NCBI RefSeq assembly: GCF_016862775.1
Contig: NZ_BONP01000007.1
Span: 1-64,000 of the forward strand
Length of the DNA: 64,000 bases
Reading direction: 5' to 3'
DNA from: Cellulomonas phragmiteti
Lineage (GTDB): Bacteria > Actinomycetota > Actinomycetes > Actinomycetales > Cellulomonadaceae
The position numbers were made by a program, and so were the translations under genes. Shown piece by piece: positions 28,869-37,291 of this stretch. Position 1 is the stretch's first letter; every line of letters starts with the position of its first letter. Below the pieces are notes generated by a model. That model searched no databases. It was not told where the DNA came from and was given only the letters and a program-made list of their open reading frames with translations.

Positions 28869-29417
28869 ATGGCGCAGCAGCCCGACCCCCGCGTCGACCT
28901 CACGCTCGTCCGCACGTACATCAACGACCACATCACCGGTGCCAGCGCGGTCGCCGCGCGCGTCGAGCGCATGAGCCGCAACCTCGACGAGGGCGAGGAC
29001 GCGGCCGCGCTCGCGCTGCTCGCGCGCCAGCTCCGCGAGGAGCGCGGGATCCACGAGGCCACGGCACGCGACCTGGGGTTCTCCCTGTCGCGGTGGAAGC
29101 ACGTCGCCGCGGCGCTGGCCGAGCGGGTGGCCCGGCTCAAGCCCAACGGCCGGGCCTGGAGCAGGTCCCCGCTGTCCGTCGTGCTCGAGCTGGAGATCCT
29201 GCGGTCCGGGCTGGAGGGCAAGCGGCTCGGCTGGATGACGTTGCGCGAGCACGCCGACGCGCTCGGGCTGGACGGGGACCGCCTGGACGCGCTGGTGGAA
29301 CGGTCACGCGAGCAGGCCGACGTGGTCGAGGAGATCTCGGCGCGGCGACGGGCCGGTGCCTTCGACGCCCCGCGGGCGCACGACGCCTCCGCCACGCCGC
29401 CGCCCGGCGACGTCTAG
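28869..29417 (+). CDS. Conserved helical protein of unknown function
   Basis: A 182-residue protein with a strong AGGAGG site (28858-28863) 5 nt before its ATG. It looks almost wholly alpha-helical: RTYINDHITGASAVAARVERM, then long Leu/Ala/Glu/Arg heptad-like runs, and resembles a four-helix bundle with a conserved acidic-histidine pattern (DEGEDAAAL, EERGIHEATARDLG), but I cannot assign it to the ferritin family with confidence. No membrane helix or signal. The tail is Ala/Pro-rich and disordered. Its stop codon TAG forms the first three bases of the next gene's likely -10 (TAGGCT). Confidence 0.75.
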   Translation: MAQQPDPRVDLTLVRTYINDHITGASAVAARVERMSRNLDEGEDAAALALLARQLREERGIHEATARDLGFSLSRWKHVAAALAERVARLKPNGRAWSRSPLSVVLELEILRSGLEGKRLGWMTLREHADALGLDGDRLDALVERSREQADVVEEISARRRAGAFDAPRAHDASATPPPGDV

Positions 29418-29438
29418 GCTGCGGGCACGGAGGTGGCG

Positions 29439-29708
29439 GTGGACGCGATGCAGGACTGGACCGGGCAGGTCGCCCCGGCACTGGGGGTCGACCCGGCGCT
29501 GGTCACGGCCACCCAGGACGCCGTCCTGGACATGGTGCGCGACGTGGCGCACGGTGTCGTGCGGCCGGCCGCACCGCTGACCGCGTACGTCGTGGGTCTG
29601 GCGGCGGGCCGCGCGGGCGCGCACGGCGAGGACGTCGCGGCTGCGGTCGCCGCCGCGCTCGCCGAGGTCGACGCGCTGCTCAGCGCCCGGCGTCCGGCGA
29701 CCGGCTGA
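29439..29708 (+). CDS. DUF6457 family small protein
   Basis: An 89-residue helical protein of the DUF6457 type, often encoded beside molybdenum cofactor genes in actinobacteria; here its 3' end overlaps the convergent mobA-like gene by 29 bp. GGAGG (29429-29433) lies 5 nt before the chosen GTG; a GTG at 29433 overlaps that site and is unlikely. Likely promoter -10 is TAGGCT, built on the preceding gene's stop codon. No catalytic motif is visible. Confidence 0.72.
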   Translation: MDAMQDWTGQVAPALGVDPALVTATQDAVLDMVRDVAHGVVRPAAPLTAYVVGLAAGRAGAHGEDVAAAVAAALAEVDALLSARRPATG

Positions 29709-30300
29709 CGCCCTCGACGACCCGGCGCGCGGCGGCGAGGTCGTCGGCGTCGTCGACGTCGAGCGCGGTCGCGGCGCCCACGTCCACGAGGACCGTGCGC
29801 AGGCCGTCGGCCAGGAGCCGCGCCGGGCGGTCGCGGACCTCGCCCGTCAGCCGGTGGCCCAGCGCGGTGAGCCGGTAGGCGGCCAGGAGCGGTTGCGCGC
29901 GCCCGTCGGGACCGCGCGCGAGCGCGGCGTCGGCCGCCGGCGCCTCCTCGAGCGCGGAGAGCAGCGGGGCGACGGCCGCCGCGGCGAACGGCTGGTCCCC
30001 GGCCAGCACGACGACGACCTCGGTGCCGGGGTGCGCGCGCGTCCCGGCCGCCACGCCCGCGGCCGCGCCCGCGAACGGACCCGAGCCGGCAGGCTCCTCG
30101 CGGGTCCACAGCACGGCGGGCACCACGTCCTGCCGTGGCCCCACCACGACGACCGGCCAGGGCCGCAACCCGTCCACGAGCCGCTGGAGCACGGACCGGC
30201 CCCCGACGTCGATCGCGGTCTTGTCCACGCCGCCGAGGCGGCGGGCCGTGCCACCGGTCAGGACGACGACGAGCGCGGGGACGGGAGCCACGACGGCCAC
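29680..30300 (-). CDS. mobA: Molybdenum cofactor nucleotidyltransferase, MobA-like
   Basis: A 206-residue nucleotidyltransferase. The signature LTGGTARRLGGVDKTAIDVG (residues 14-33) matches the MobA GGxxxRxGxxDK loop, and VVVLAGDQPF provides the metal-binding Asp. MobA attaches GMP to molybdopterin to make the bis-MGD needed by the nitrate reductase encoded at 40510-44664. Related enzymes (MocA, FbiD-like) cannot be fully excluded, but the mod neighbours favour MobA. It follows modC by 40 nt in the same direction and probably ends the mod operon. Start GTG is tentative. Confidence 0.8.
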   Translation of the reverse strand: MAVVAPVPALVVVLTGGTARRLGGVDKTAIDVGGRSVLQRLVDGLRPWPVVVVGPRQDVVPAVLWTREEPAGSGPFAGAAAGVAAGTRAHPGTEVVVVLAGDQPFAAAAVAPLLSALEEAPAADAALARGPDGRAQPLLAAYRLTALGHRLTGEVRDRPARLLADGLRTVLVDVGAATALDVDDADDLAAARRVVEGVSRSPDAGR

Positions 30301-30340
30301 GCTACGACCTGCGTGACGACCTGCGAGCCGCCCGGCGTGC

Positions 30341-31060
30341 TCAGGCGAGTCCCGCGACGACCTGCTCGACGTAGGGGGTCGACGGTGCGGCGACCACGCC
30401 CGCGGGGGTGCCGCGCTGCACCTCGGCCCCGTCCTGCAGGACCAGGAGCACGTCCGCGAGGTCGAGGGCGTCGCGCAGGTCGTGCGTGACGACGACCGCG
30501 GGGATCCCGCGCGCGACGGCGCGGCGCACGACGGCGCGCACCGGGGGGCGGGTGGCGGCGTCGAGCGCCCCGAACGGCTCGTCCAGCAGCAACGCGCGCG
30601 GCCGGGCGGCCACGGCGCGCGCGACGACCACGCGCTGCGCCTGGCCGCCGGAGAGGCGGTCGGCCCGCGTCCGGGCGTGGCCCGCCAGGCCGACGTCCGT
30701 GAGGAGCGCGTCCGCGGCGGACCGCGCGGCGGCGGCCGCGACCCCCTGCGCCCGTGGCCCGAACGCCACGTTCTCCCGTGCCGAGAGGTGACCGAACAGC
30801 AGCCCGTCCTGCAGCGCGACCCCGAGGCCGCGCTCGTGGGGCGGCAGGTGCCGCCCCGTGGCCGCGTCGGCCAGGTCCTCGCCGCCGAGGCGGACGTGGC
30901 CGGCCGTCAGGGGGACCAGGCCCGCGATCACCTCGAGGAGTGTGGACTTGCCGCTGCCGTTGGGCCCCATGACGGCGAGGACGGACCCGGGCGGCACCCG
31001 GAGCGCGACGTCCAGCCGGAACCCGCCGCGCGCCACGCGGACGTGCGCCTCGAGCGTCAT
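30341..31060 (-). CDS. modC: Molybdate ABC transporter ATP-binding protein
   Basis: A 239-residue ABC ATPase. Walker A GPNGSGKST (near residue 33), signature LSGGQAQRVVVARAVA, Walker B ALLLDEPFGALDA and the switch His in VVVTHDLRDAL are all present. It is short: the C-terminal TOBE (molybdate-sensing) domain of the usual 350-residue ModC is missing. A Mop/TOBE domain instead sits on the regulator at the head of this operon. It overlaps modB by 4 bp. Confidence 0.9.
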   Translation of the reverse strand: MTLEAHVRVARGGFRLDVALRVPPGSVLAVMGPNGSGKSTLLEVIAGLVPLTAGHVRLGGEDLADAATGRHLPPHERGLGVALQDGLLFGHLSARENVAFGPRAQGVAAAAARSAADALLTDVGLAGHARTRADRLSGGQAQRVVVARAVAARPRALLLDEPFGALDAATRPPVRAVVRRAVARGIPAVVVTHDLRDALDLADVLLVLQDGAEVQRGTPAGVVAAPSTPYVEQVVAGLA

Positions 31061-31896
31061 GCGCGCACCCGCGTGGTGCGTGCCGCGTGCGCCGCCGGCA
31101 GGCCGCCGAGCCACCGGCCGCGCAGCGCGACGAGCACGGCGACCGAGAGCAGGAGCAGCAGCACGGACATCGCGACGGCCTGCTCGGGGGCCGTGTCCAG
31201 GGCGAGGTAGACGGCCAGCGGCATCGTGCGCGTCGTGCCGGGGAAGCTGCCGGCGAACGTCACCGTGGCGCCGAACTCCCCGAGCGCGCGCGTGAAGCAC
31301 AGGGCGGCACCGGCCGCCACGCCGGGGGCGACGCTCGGCAGCGTCACGCGGCGCAGCACGTAGGCGGGCGAGGCGCCGAGGGTCTGCGCGGCCAGCGCCC
31401 GGCGCCGGTCGGCACCCCGGAGCGCACCCTCGACCGCGAGGACGAGGAACGGCAGCGACACGAAGAGCTGCGCGAGCACCACCGCGGCCGACGTGAAGGG
31501 CACGGTCACGCCGAACCAGGTGTCGAGGGAGCGACCCAGCAGGCCGCGGCGGCCCAGCAGGAGCAGCAGGGCGACGCCGCCGACCACCGGCGGCAGGACG
31601 AGTGGGACCGTGACGAGCGACCGCAGCAGCCACGCGCCGCGCAGGTCGTCGTGCGCGAGGACCCAGGCGAGCGGCACACCGAGGACGAGCGCGACGAGGG
31701 TGGTGCAGGCGGCGGTGAGCAGCGACAGGCGCAGCGCCTGCAGCACCGCGGGGTCGGCGACGAGCGCGGGCAGGTCCGACCACGGGGTCGCGAGCAGCAG
31801 GGCGACGAGCGGCAGGACCAGCACGCCGGTCCCGACGACCGCCAGGACGACGAGCACGCCGCCACCCGGCGACCTCAGGAGCCGTGGCGGGCTCAC
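31057..31896 (-). CDS. modB: Molybdate ABC transporter permease
   Basis: A 279-residue inner-membrane permease with about six hydrophobic helices (first at VLVVLAVVGTGVLVLPLVAL). The cytoplasmic EAA-type loop is AAQTLGASPAYVLRRVTLPS, and RALGEFGATVTFAGSFPGTT is the ModB/CysT signature. The GTG start overlaps the modA stop (GTGA), and the stop overlaps modC. Substrate specificity rests on the ModA neighbour and the cofactor genes. Confidence 0.9.
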   Translation of the reverse strand: MSPPRLLRSPGGGVLVVLAVVGTGVLVLPLVALLLATPWSDLPALVADPAVLQALRLSLLTAACTTLVALVLGVPLAWVLAHDDLRGAWLLRSLVTVPLVLPPVVGGVALLLLLGRRGLLGRSLDTWFGVTVPFTSAAVVLAQLFVSLPFLVLAVEGALRGADRRRALAAQTLGASPAYVLRRVTLPSVAPGVAAGAALCFTRALGEFGATVTFAGSFPGTTRTMPLAVYLALDTAPEQAVAMSVLLLLLSVAVLVALRGRWLGGLPAAHAARTTRVRA

Positions 31897-32681
31897 GGCA
31901 GCCCGAACCCGGCGTCGGCCAGCACCCGGCGCCCGGCGGGCCCGAGCAGTGCCGCCACGACGACGGCAGCCGCCTCGGGTCGGGGTGCCGTGGGCGAGGC
32001 GAGCGCGAGGTGCTCCGTCACCACCTGCACGGCCTCCGGCAGCTCGATGCCCTCGACGGCGTCCGCCCCGGCGACCACGTCGGTGCGGTACACCAGCCCG
32101 GCGTCCGCCTCGTCGAGCCGCAGGCGCGCCAGGACGCCGCGCACGTCCCGCTCGTAGGTGTCGGGGGCCGGGGTGACCCCCGCCCGGGCCAGGACCTGGA
32201 CCGCGAGGTCCCCGCACGGCACCTCGGGCGCGCACAGCGCGACGGTCAGTCCCGGGTCCGCGAGGTCGGCCAGCGACGTCACGCCCCCCGGGTTGCCCGC
32301 GGGGACGGCGAGCTGCAGACCGTTGGTGGCTACGACGACCGGTGAGCCCCCGACGGCGTCCGTCGCCAGCCCCATCGTCTCGGCGCTCGACGTGACGAGC
32401 ACGTCGGCCGGGGCGCCGGCGGCGACCTGGGCGGCCAGGGTGGAGCTGGCGCCGAAGGCCGTCCGGACGGTCAGGCCCGGGTGCGCGCGCTCGACCTGCC
32501 CGGCGATCTCACCGACCACGTCGGTCAGGGAGGCGGCCGCCAGGACCACGACGGTGCCGTCGAGCCCGGCGCCCACCTCGCCCCCCGGGTGCGGGGCGGG
32601 CGACGGTGCCGCCGCGCACCCGGCCAGCGCGGTGACCAGGACGAGCCCGAGAGCCGCCACGCGGCGTCCTGGTCGGCTCAT
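31893..32681 (-). CDS. modA: Molybdate-binding lipoprotein
   Basis: A 262-residue extracytoplasmic binding protein. The N-terminus RRVAALGLVLVTALAGCAAA is a lipoprotein signal peptide with lipobox LAGC, Cys 22 being the lipidated residue. The mature part begins VVVLAAASLTDVVGEIA, with the Ser of AAASLTD and FGASSTLAAQVAAGAPADVL being the oxyanion contacts of ModA. It delivers molybdate or tungstate to ModBC. ATG overlaps the regulator's stop by 4 bp. Confidence 0.92.
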   Translation of the reverse strand: MSRPGRRVAALGLVLVTALAGCAAAPSPAPHPGGEVGAGLDGTVVVLAAASLTDVVGEIAGQVERAHPGLTVRTAFGASSTLAAQVAAGAPADVLVTSSAETMGLATDAVGGSPVVVATNGLQLAVPAGNPGGVTSLADLADPGLTVALCAPEVPCGDLAVQVLARAGVTPAPDTYERDVRGVLARLRLDEADAGLVYRTDVVAGADAVEGIELPEAVQVVTEHLALASPTAPRPEAAAVVVAALLGPAGRRVLADAGFGLP

Positions 32682-33076
32682 CGGTCCGCGGTGTGCTCGA
32701 CGGCGACGTCGGTCGCCTTGACGGACGCGACCGCCACCACGCCGGGCTCGAGGCCCAGCTCGTCGGCGGACTCGCGGCTGATGAGGGAGACCACCCGGTA
32801 CGGCCCGGCCTGGATCTCCACCTGGGCCATGACCGTGTCGCGGACCACCCGCGTGACGATGCCCCGCAGCCGGTTGCGGGTGGACCGGTGGCTGCTGCCG
32901 GGCTCGGGCTCCGTGCCCAGCGACTGCGCGAGCGCGGCGAGGGCCACGCCGTCCACCTCGTGGGGGCCGCCGGCGGGGCGCGTCGAGGCCAGGCGGCCGG
33001 AGTCGATCCAGCGGCGCACGGTGTCGTCGCTGACCCCGAGGAGCGTCGCGGCCTCGGTCACGCGGTAGGTGGGCAC
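32678..33076 (-). CDS. MerR/excisionase-type regulator with molybdate-binding Mop domain
   Basis: A 132-residue protein. Residues 1-35 form a helix-turn-helix of the excisionase/MerR kind (YRVTEAATLLGVSDDTVRRW), and residues 68-127 are a TOBE/Mop molybdate-binding domain (LRGIVTRVVRDTVMAQVEI, then LGLEPGVVAVASVKATDV). The arrangement is like a compact ModE and suggests molybdate-responsive control of the operon it heads (mod ABC and mobA). The GTG has TAGGCT exactly 6 nt upstream (33083-33088), so the message should start at the codon itself. Confidence 0.85.
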   Translation of the reverse strand: MPTYRVTEAATLLGVSDDTVRRWIDSGRLASTRPAGGPHEVDGVALAALAQSLGTEPEPGSSHRSTRNRLRGIVTRVVRDTVMAQVEIQAGPYRVVSLISRESADELGLEPGVVAVASVKATDVAVEHTADR

Positions 33077-33209
33077 GGGGCGAGCCTAGACCTCGCGCCG
33101 CGGATGCGGCGGCGCGCGCCCTATCGCGCCGCAGGTGCGGTCCGCGGGCGGTCTCGCTCGAGAGGGAGCCCGCACCCGGCGGCACCCGCGGGCGCCCTAG
33201 GCTGGCCGC

Positions 33210-33665
33210 GTGACCGCCGACGACTCGCGCCTGCGCCCGCCCGCCCGTCGCGTCGTGCTCGCACGGGTCACGGCCGACGCGCTCGACGTGGACGAGCTCG
33301 CGCGCGCGGTCGGGGACGCCGCCGCCGGGGCGGTCGTGACCTTCGCCGGCGTGGTCCGCGACCACGACCGGGGGCGCGGCGTCACCGCGCTGGAGTACGT
33401 CGCGCACCCGGACGCCGAGGACGTCGTGCGGCGCGTCGTGGCCGACGTCGCCGCCCGCAGCGACGTGGACGCCGTCGCGTGCGCGCACCGGGTGGGTGTG
33501 CTCGCCGTGGGGGAGTGCGCCCTCGCCGTCGCCGTGTCGGCGGCCCACCGCCGGGAGGCGTTCGCGGCCGCGGCGATGCTCGTCGACGAGATCAAGACGC
33601 ACCTGCCGGTGTGGAAGCGTCAGGACCTGGCGGCCGGCGGGCACGAGTGGGTCGGCAGCGCCTGA
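33210..33665 (+). CDS. moaE: Molybdopterin synthase catalytic subunit
   Basis: A 151-residue MoaE that, with MoaD, inserts two sulfurs into precursor Z (cPMP). VVTFAGVVRDHDRG, LEYVAHPDAEDVVRRVV, HRVGVLAVGECALAVAVSAAHR and the C-terminal DEIKTHLPVWKRQ (active-site lysines) match the family. The first 18 residues are extra. TAGGCT (33198-33203) lies 6 nt before the GTG, a leaderless start. It converges on moaD with a 2-bp gap, so the two subunits come from separate transcripts. Confidence 0.93.
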   Translation: MTADDSRLRPPARRVVLARVTADALDVDELARAVGDAAAGAVVTFAGVVRDHDRGRGVTALEYVAHPDAEDVVRRVVADVAARSDVDAVACAHRVGVLAVGECALAVAVSAAHRREAFAAAAMLVDEIKTHLPVWKRQDLAAGGHEWVGSA

Positions 33666-33667
33666 GC

Positions 33668-33934
33668 TCAGCCGCCGGCGAAGGGCGGGAGCACGTCCAC
33701 CCGCGTCGGCGCTCCCACGGGGGCGTCGCGGTCCCGGTGCAGCACCCCGTCGACGAGCAGCGCGCACCGCGCCGCGACGTCGCGCAGCGCCGGCCCGTGC
33801 CGCTCGGCCAGCAGGTCCAGCAGGCCACCGACGGTCGTGCCCGCCGGCAGCAGCACCTGCTCGGCCCCGCGGCCGGCCGCCTCGGCGGCCGCGGCGAAGT
33901 ACCGCACCTCCACCGGTGTCGTCATCGCCGTCAT
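33668..33934 (-). CDS. moaD: Molybdopterin synthase sulfur carrier subunit
   Basis: An 88-residue ubiquitin-like protein (VEVRYFAAAAEAAGRG, then LLDLLAERHG) ending in VLPPFAGG; the terminal Gly-Gly is the thiocarboxylation site used by MoaE. It is activated by MoeB. Its start overlaps the moaA stop (ATGA), so moaA and moaD are coupled. An internal ATG at 33925 is also possible. Confidence 0.9.
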   Translation of the reverse strand: MTAMTTPVEVRYFAAAAEAAGRGAEQVLLPAGTTVGGLLDLLAERHGPALRDVAARCALLVDGVLHRDRDAPVGAPTRVDVLPPFAGG

Positions 33935-34980
33935 CCCCCGATCGCGCTCATCGTCCGGGCCGGCTGCAGGAAGGTCGGGTCGTCGATGCCGTGCCCGGCC
34001 GCCTTGCCCCGCATCGCGGCACGCCACGCGTCGGCGATCGCCGCGTCGTCCGCCCCCGCGCGCAGCAGGCCGCGCAGGTCGTCCTCGTGGCGCGCGAACA
34101 GGCAGCTGCGGACCTGACCGTCGGCCGTGAGCCGCGTCCGGTCGCAGGCGCCGCAGAACGGTCGCGTCACCGAGCCGATCACGCCGACGGTCGCACCGGG
34201 GTGCCCGCGCACGTGCCACGTCTCGGCCGGGGCCCCGCCGCGCGCGCCGTCCGGCTCGGCCTCCAGGTCGAAGGCGGCCGCCAGTGCGTCGAGGATCTCC
34301 CGGGCCGTGACCAGGTCGTCGCGCTGCCACGACCCGTGCGGGCCCAGCGGCATCTGCTCGATGAAGCGCAGGTGGTACCCGTGCTCGAGCGCCCACGTGA
34401 GCAGGGGCACGGCCTCGTCCTCGTTGACGCCCCGGACCAGCACGGCGTTGACCTTCACCGGCCCCAGCCCGGCGGCCGCGGCCGCCGCGAGCCCCGCGAG
34501 CACGTCCCCGTGGCGGTCCCGGCGCGTGATCCGGGCGAACCGCACCGGGTCCAGGGAGTCGAGGGACACGTTGACACGGTCGAGCCCGGCGTCCGCCAGC
34601 GACCGCGCACGCTTGTCGAGCCCCAGCCCGTTGGTCGTCAGGGCCGTCCGCACGGGGACGCCGTCGGCCGTGCGCAGCGCCGCCGCGGCAGCCACGATGC
34701 CCTCCAGCCCCCGCCGCAGCAGCGGCTCGCCGCCCGTGAACCTGACCTCCCGGATGCCGAGCAGCTCCACGCCGACGCGCACCAGCCGCACGACCTCCGC
34801 GTCGGTGAGCACCGTCTCGTCCGGGGCCCACGGCAGACCCTCGGCCGGCATGCAGTACGTGCAGCGCAGGTTGCAGCGGTCGGTCAGGGACACCCGCAGG
34901 TCGGTCGCCACCCGGCCGTACCGGTCGACCAGACCCCCCTCGCGCGGCGCCGCGGCGCCGGCGGCGCTCACGGCTCGCAT
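33931..34980 (-). CDS. moaA: GTP 3',8-cyclase
   Basis: A 349-residue radical SAM enzyme that begins molybdenum cofactor synthesis by rearranging GTP. The SAM cluster is in DRCNLRCTYCMP (near residue 38), the second cluster in FCGACDRTRLTADGQVRSC, and the protein ends in MSAIGG, the conserved GG tail required for activity. TATCAT (34987-34992) lies 6 nt upstream of the ATG; the message is likely leaderless. It is divergent from moeA and coupled to moaD. Confidence 0.95.
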   Translation of the reverse strand: MRAVSAAGAAAPREGGLVDRYGRVATDLRVSLTDRCNLRCTYCMPAEGLPWAPDETVLTDAEVVRLVRVGVELLGIREVRFTGGEPLLRRGLEGIVAAAAALRTADGVPVRTALTTNGLGLDKRARSLADAGLDRVNVSLDSLDPVRFARITRRDRHGDVLAGLAAAAAAGLGPVKVNAVLVRGVNEDEAVPLLTWALEHGYHLRFIEQMPLGPHGSWQRDDLVTAREILDALAAAFDLEAEPDGARGGAPAETWHVRGHPGATVGVIGSVTRPFCGACDRTRLTADGQVRSCLFARHEDDLRGLLRAGADDAAIADAWRAAMRGKAAGHGIDDPTFLQPARTMSAIGG

Positions 34981-34986
34981 CCCGCG

Positions 34987-35061
34987 ATGATACGGACACC
35001 CGTCGACGCGGCGGCGGACGTCCCGCGGCCGGACGGTCCGCCGCGACGGCGGCAGTAGGTT
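34987..35061. promoter_or_regulatory. Divergent leaderless promoters of moaA and moeA
   Basis: The 87-bp gap carries TATCAT (rc of 34987-34992) exactly 6 nt before the moaA ATG on the minus strand and TAGGTT (35056-35061) exactly 6 nt before the moeA ATG on the plus strand. No room remains for a Moco riboswitch on either message. Confidence 0.6.
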
Positions 35062-35067
35062 GGGCGC

Positions 35068-36315
35068 ATGGTCGACGCACCCGCCGGAGCCGCCCTGCCG
35101 GCGCGCAGCGTCCGCTCGCTCGACGAGCACGCCGCCGCGGTGCTCGCGCTCGCGGGCCCGCTGCCGGCCGTGACGCTCCCGCTCGCGGCGGCCCGGGGGA
35201 GCGTGCTGGCCGCCGACGTGGCCGGCGCGGTGGACCTGCCCCCGTGGGACAGCTCGGCGATGGACGGGTACGCCGTGCGGGCGGCCGACCTGCGCCCGGG
35301 CGCGGTGCTCGACGTGGTCGACGACGTTCCCGCCGGTGACACCCGCAGCGTGCGGCTGCCGCCCGGTGCCGCGGCCCGCCTCATGACCGGTGCACCGGTG
35401 CCGGACGGGGCCGACGCCGTGCTCCCCGTCGAGCTCACCGACGGCGGCACCGCGCGGGTCCGCGTCGAGGACGTCGTTGCCGCGGGTGCGCACGTGCGGC
35501 GCCGCGGCGAGGACGTGCGCGCCGGGCAGGTCGTGCTGCGGGCGGGCGACGTGCTCGGTGCGGGGGCAATCGGCCTGCTGGCCGCGACCGGGCACGCCCG
35601 CGTCGAGGTGCACCGCCGACCCCGCGTCGCCGTGCTGTCCACGGGCTCCGAGCTCGTCGCCCCGGGCGAGCCGTTGCAGCACGGGCAGATCCACGAGTCC
35701 AACGGACCGCAGCTGGCGGCCGCCGCAGCCGCCGCCGGCGCCGAGGTCGTGGCCGTCGCGGTGGTGCACGACGACGTGGCCGTCGTCCGGGAGGCGCTGG
35801 CCGGCCTGGCTGCGCGTGCCGACGTCGTCGTCACGACCGGGGGCGTGTCCGTCGGCGCGTACGACGTGGTCCGGGACGCGCTGCTCGCCGGCGGCGACGC
35901 GCAGCTCGTGCACGTGCGCATGCAGCCCGGCAAGCCGCAGGCGGTCGGGATCCTCCCGGACGGCACACCGGTGCTGGCCCTGCCGGGCAACCCCGTGAGC
36001 TCGTTCGTGTCGTTCGAGGTCTTCGTCCGACCGCTGCTGCGGCGCATGCTCGGCGCGCGCCAGGTGCACCGGCGCACCCTCACCGCGTCGCTCGCCACGG
36101 AGGTGCGCTCGCCGGCGGGCCGGCGCCAGCTGCTGCGCGCGTCCCTCGGCTGGACCACCGGGACGCCCGTCGCGACGCCCGTCGGCGGGCCCGGCTCGCA
36201 CCTGCTCGGCGCGCTCGCGCGCGCCGACGCCCTCGTCGACGTCCCGGAGGACGTCACGCACCTGGCGGCGGGAGCACCCGTGGCCGTCATCGACCTCAGG
36301 GAGCACGACGCGTGA
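35068..36315 (+). CDS. moeA: Molybdopterin molybdenumtransferase
   Basis: A 415-residue MoeA, which inserts molybdate into adenylated molybdopterin. PPWDSSAMDGYAVRAADL, GAAARLMTGAPVPDGADAVL, the central STGSELV and the MoaB-like VVTTGGVSVGAYD with PGKPQAVG and ALPGNPVSSFVSFEVFV are all typical. It overlaps moaC by 4 bp and so leads a moeA-moaC-moaB operon. Confidence 0.95.
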   Translation: MVDAPAGAALPARSVRSLDEHAAAVLALAGPLPAVTLPLAAARGSVLAADVAGAVDLPPWDSSAMDGYAVRAADLRPGAVLDVVDDVPAGDTRSVRLPPGAAARLMTGAPVPDGADAVLPVELTDGGTARVRVEDVVAAGAHVRRRGEDVRAGQVVLRAGDVLGAGAIGLLAATGHARVEVHRRPRVAVLSTGSELVAPGEPLQHGQIHESNGPQLAAAAAAAGAEVVAVAVVHDDVAVVREALAGLAARADVVVTTGGVSVGAYDVVRDALLAGGDAQLVHVRMQPGKPQAVGILPDGTPVLALPGNPVSSFVSFEVFVRPLLRRMLGARQVHRRTLTASLATEVRSPAGRRQLLRASLGWTTGTPVATPVGGPGSHLLGALARADALVDVPEDVTHLAAGAPVAVIDLREHDA

Positions 36316-36791
36316 CCGAGCACGACCGACTGACCCACGTCGACGCCCACGGCGCCGCCCGCATGGTCGACGTCGCCGAGAAGGACGTCACGGTCCGCAG
36401 CGCGCGCGCCACGGGACGCCTCGTCACCACGGCGCAGGTCGTCGCGCTGCTGCGCGGCGAGGGCGTCCCGAAGGGCGACGCGCTCGCGGTCGCGCGCATC
36501 GCGGGGATCCAGGCCGCCAAGCGCACCCCGGACCTCGTGCCGCTGTGCCACCCCATCGCGATCCACGGGGTGAGCGTCGACCTCGAGGTCGTCGACGACG
36601 GCGTCACGATCGACGCACGCGTGCGCACCGCCGACCGCACGGGCGTCGAGATGGAGGCACTGACCTGCGTCGCGGCCGCCGGCCTGACGCTCGTCGACAT
36701 GGTCAAGGCCGTCGACCGGGGTGCGCACCTCACCGACCTGCGGGTCGAGGAGAAGACCGGCGGGCGCAGCGGGACGTGGACGCGTGACTGA
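36312..36791 (+). CDS. moaC: Cyclic pyranopterin monophosphate synthase
   Basis: A 159-residue MoaC, acting after MoaA to give cPMP. LTHVDAHGAARMVDVAEKDV at the N-terminus, GIQAAKRTPDLVPLCHPI (active-site region) and TGVEMEALTCVAAAGLTLVD are the family blocks; DMVKAVDRG follows. GTG start overlaps moeA by 4 bp and its end overlaps the next gene by 8 bp. Confidence 0.96.
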   Translation: MTEHDRLTHVDAHGAARMVDVAEKDVTVRSARATGRLVTTAQVVALLRGEGVPKGDALAVARIAGIQAAKRTPDLVPLCHPIAIHGVSVDLEVVDDGVTIDARVRTADRTGVEMEALTCVAAAGLTLVDMVKAVDRGAHLTDLRVEEKTGGRSGTWTRD

Positions 36792-37281
36792 CGCGGCCAC
36801 CGCACCGCTCGCGGTCGTCGTGACCGCGTCGGACCGCGCCGCGACCGGGACGTACGACGACCGCTCGGGACCGCTGCTCGTGGAGGGCCTGCGGGCGCTC
36901 GGCCTGCGGGTCGACGACGCGGTCGTCGTCCCCGACGGGGCGCCGGTGGAACGCGAGCTGCGCCGCGCGGTGGACGCCGGCGCGGCGCTCGTCGTCACGA
37001 CCGGTGGCACGGGGCTCGGGCCGCGCGACCTCACGCCCGAGGCGACGCTCGCGGTGGTGGACCGCCCGGTCCCGGGGATCGCCGAGGCGCTGCGTGCCGA
37101 CGCGGTGCGTCGTGGCGTGCCGGCGGGTGTGCTGTCACGCGGCGTGGCCGGCGTGGCCGGTCGCACGCTCGTCGTCAACGTCGCGGGCTCGACCGGCGCC
37201 GCGCGTGACGCGATCGAGGTGCTGAGCGCGGTGCTGCCGCACGCGTTGTCCCAGCTGGCGGGCGGCGACCACCCGGGCTGA
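36784..37281 (+). CDS. mog: Molybdopterin adenylyltransferase, MogA/MoaB family
   Basis: A 165-residue protein that adenylates molybdopterin before MoeA acts. LAVVVTASDRAATGTYDDRSGP and VTTGGTGLGPRDLTPEATLAVVD are the family signatures. The GTG at 36784 lies 8 bp inside the end of moaC; no separate promoter is needed. It converges on moeB across 10 bp. Actinobacterial versions may be named moaB or mog. Confidence 0.93.
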   Translation: MTDAATAPLAVVVTASDRAATGTYDDRSGPLLVEGLRALGLRVDDAVVVPDGAPVERELRRAVDAGAALVVTTGGTGLGPRDLTPEATLAVVDRPVPGIAEALRADAVRRGVPAGVLSRGVAGVAGRTLVVNVAGSTGAARDAIEVLSAVLPHALSQLAGGDHPG

Positions 37282-37291
37282 GCCGGGCCGG

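Noticed and set aside
34981..35067. Molybdenum cofactor riboswitch between moaA and moeA
   Set aside because: Both genes have a -10 hexamer 6 nt before the start, leaving no leader.
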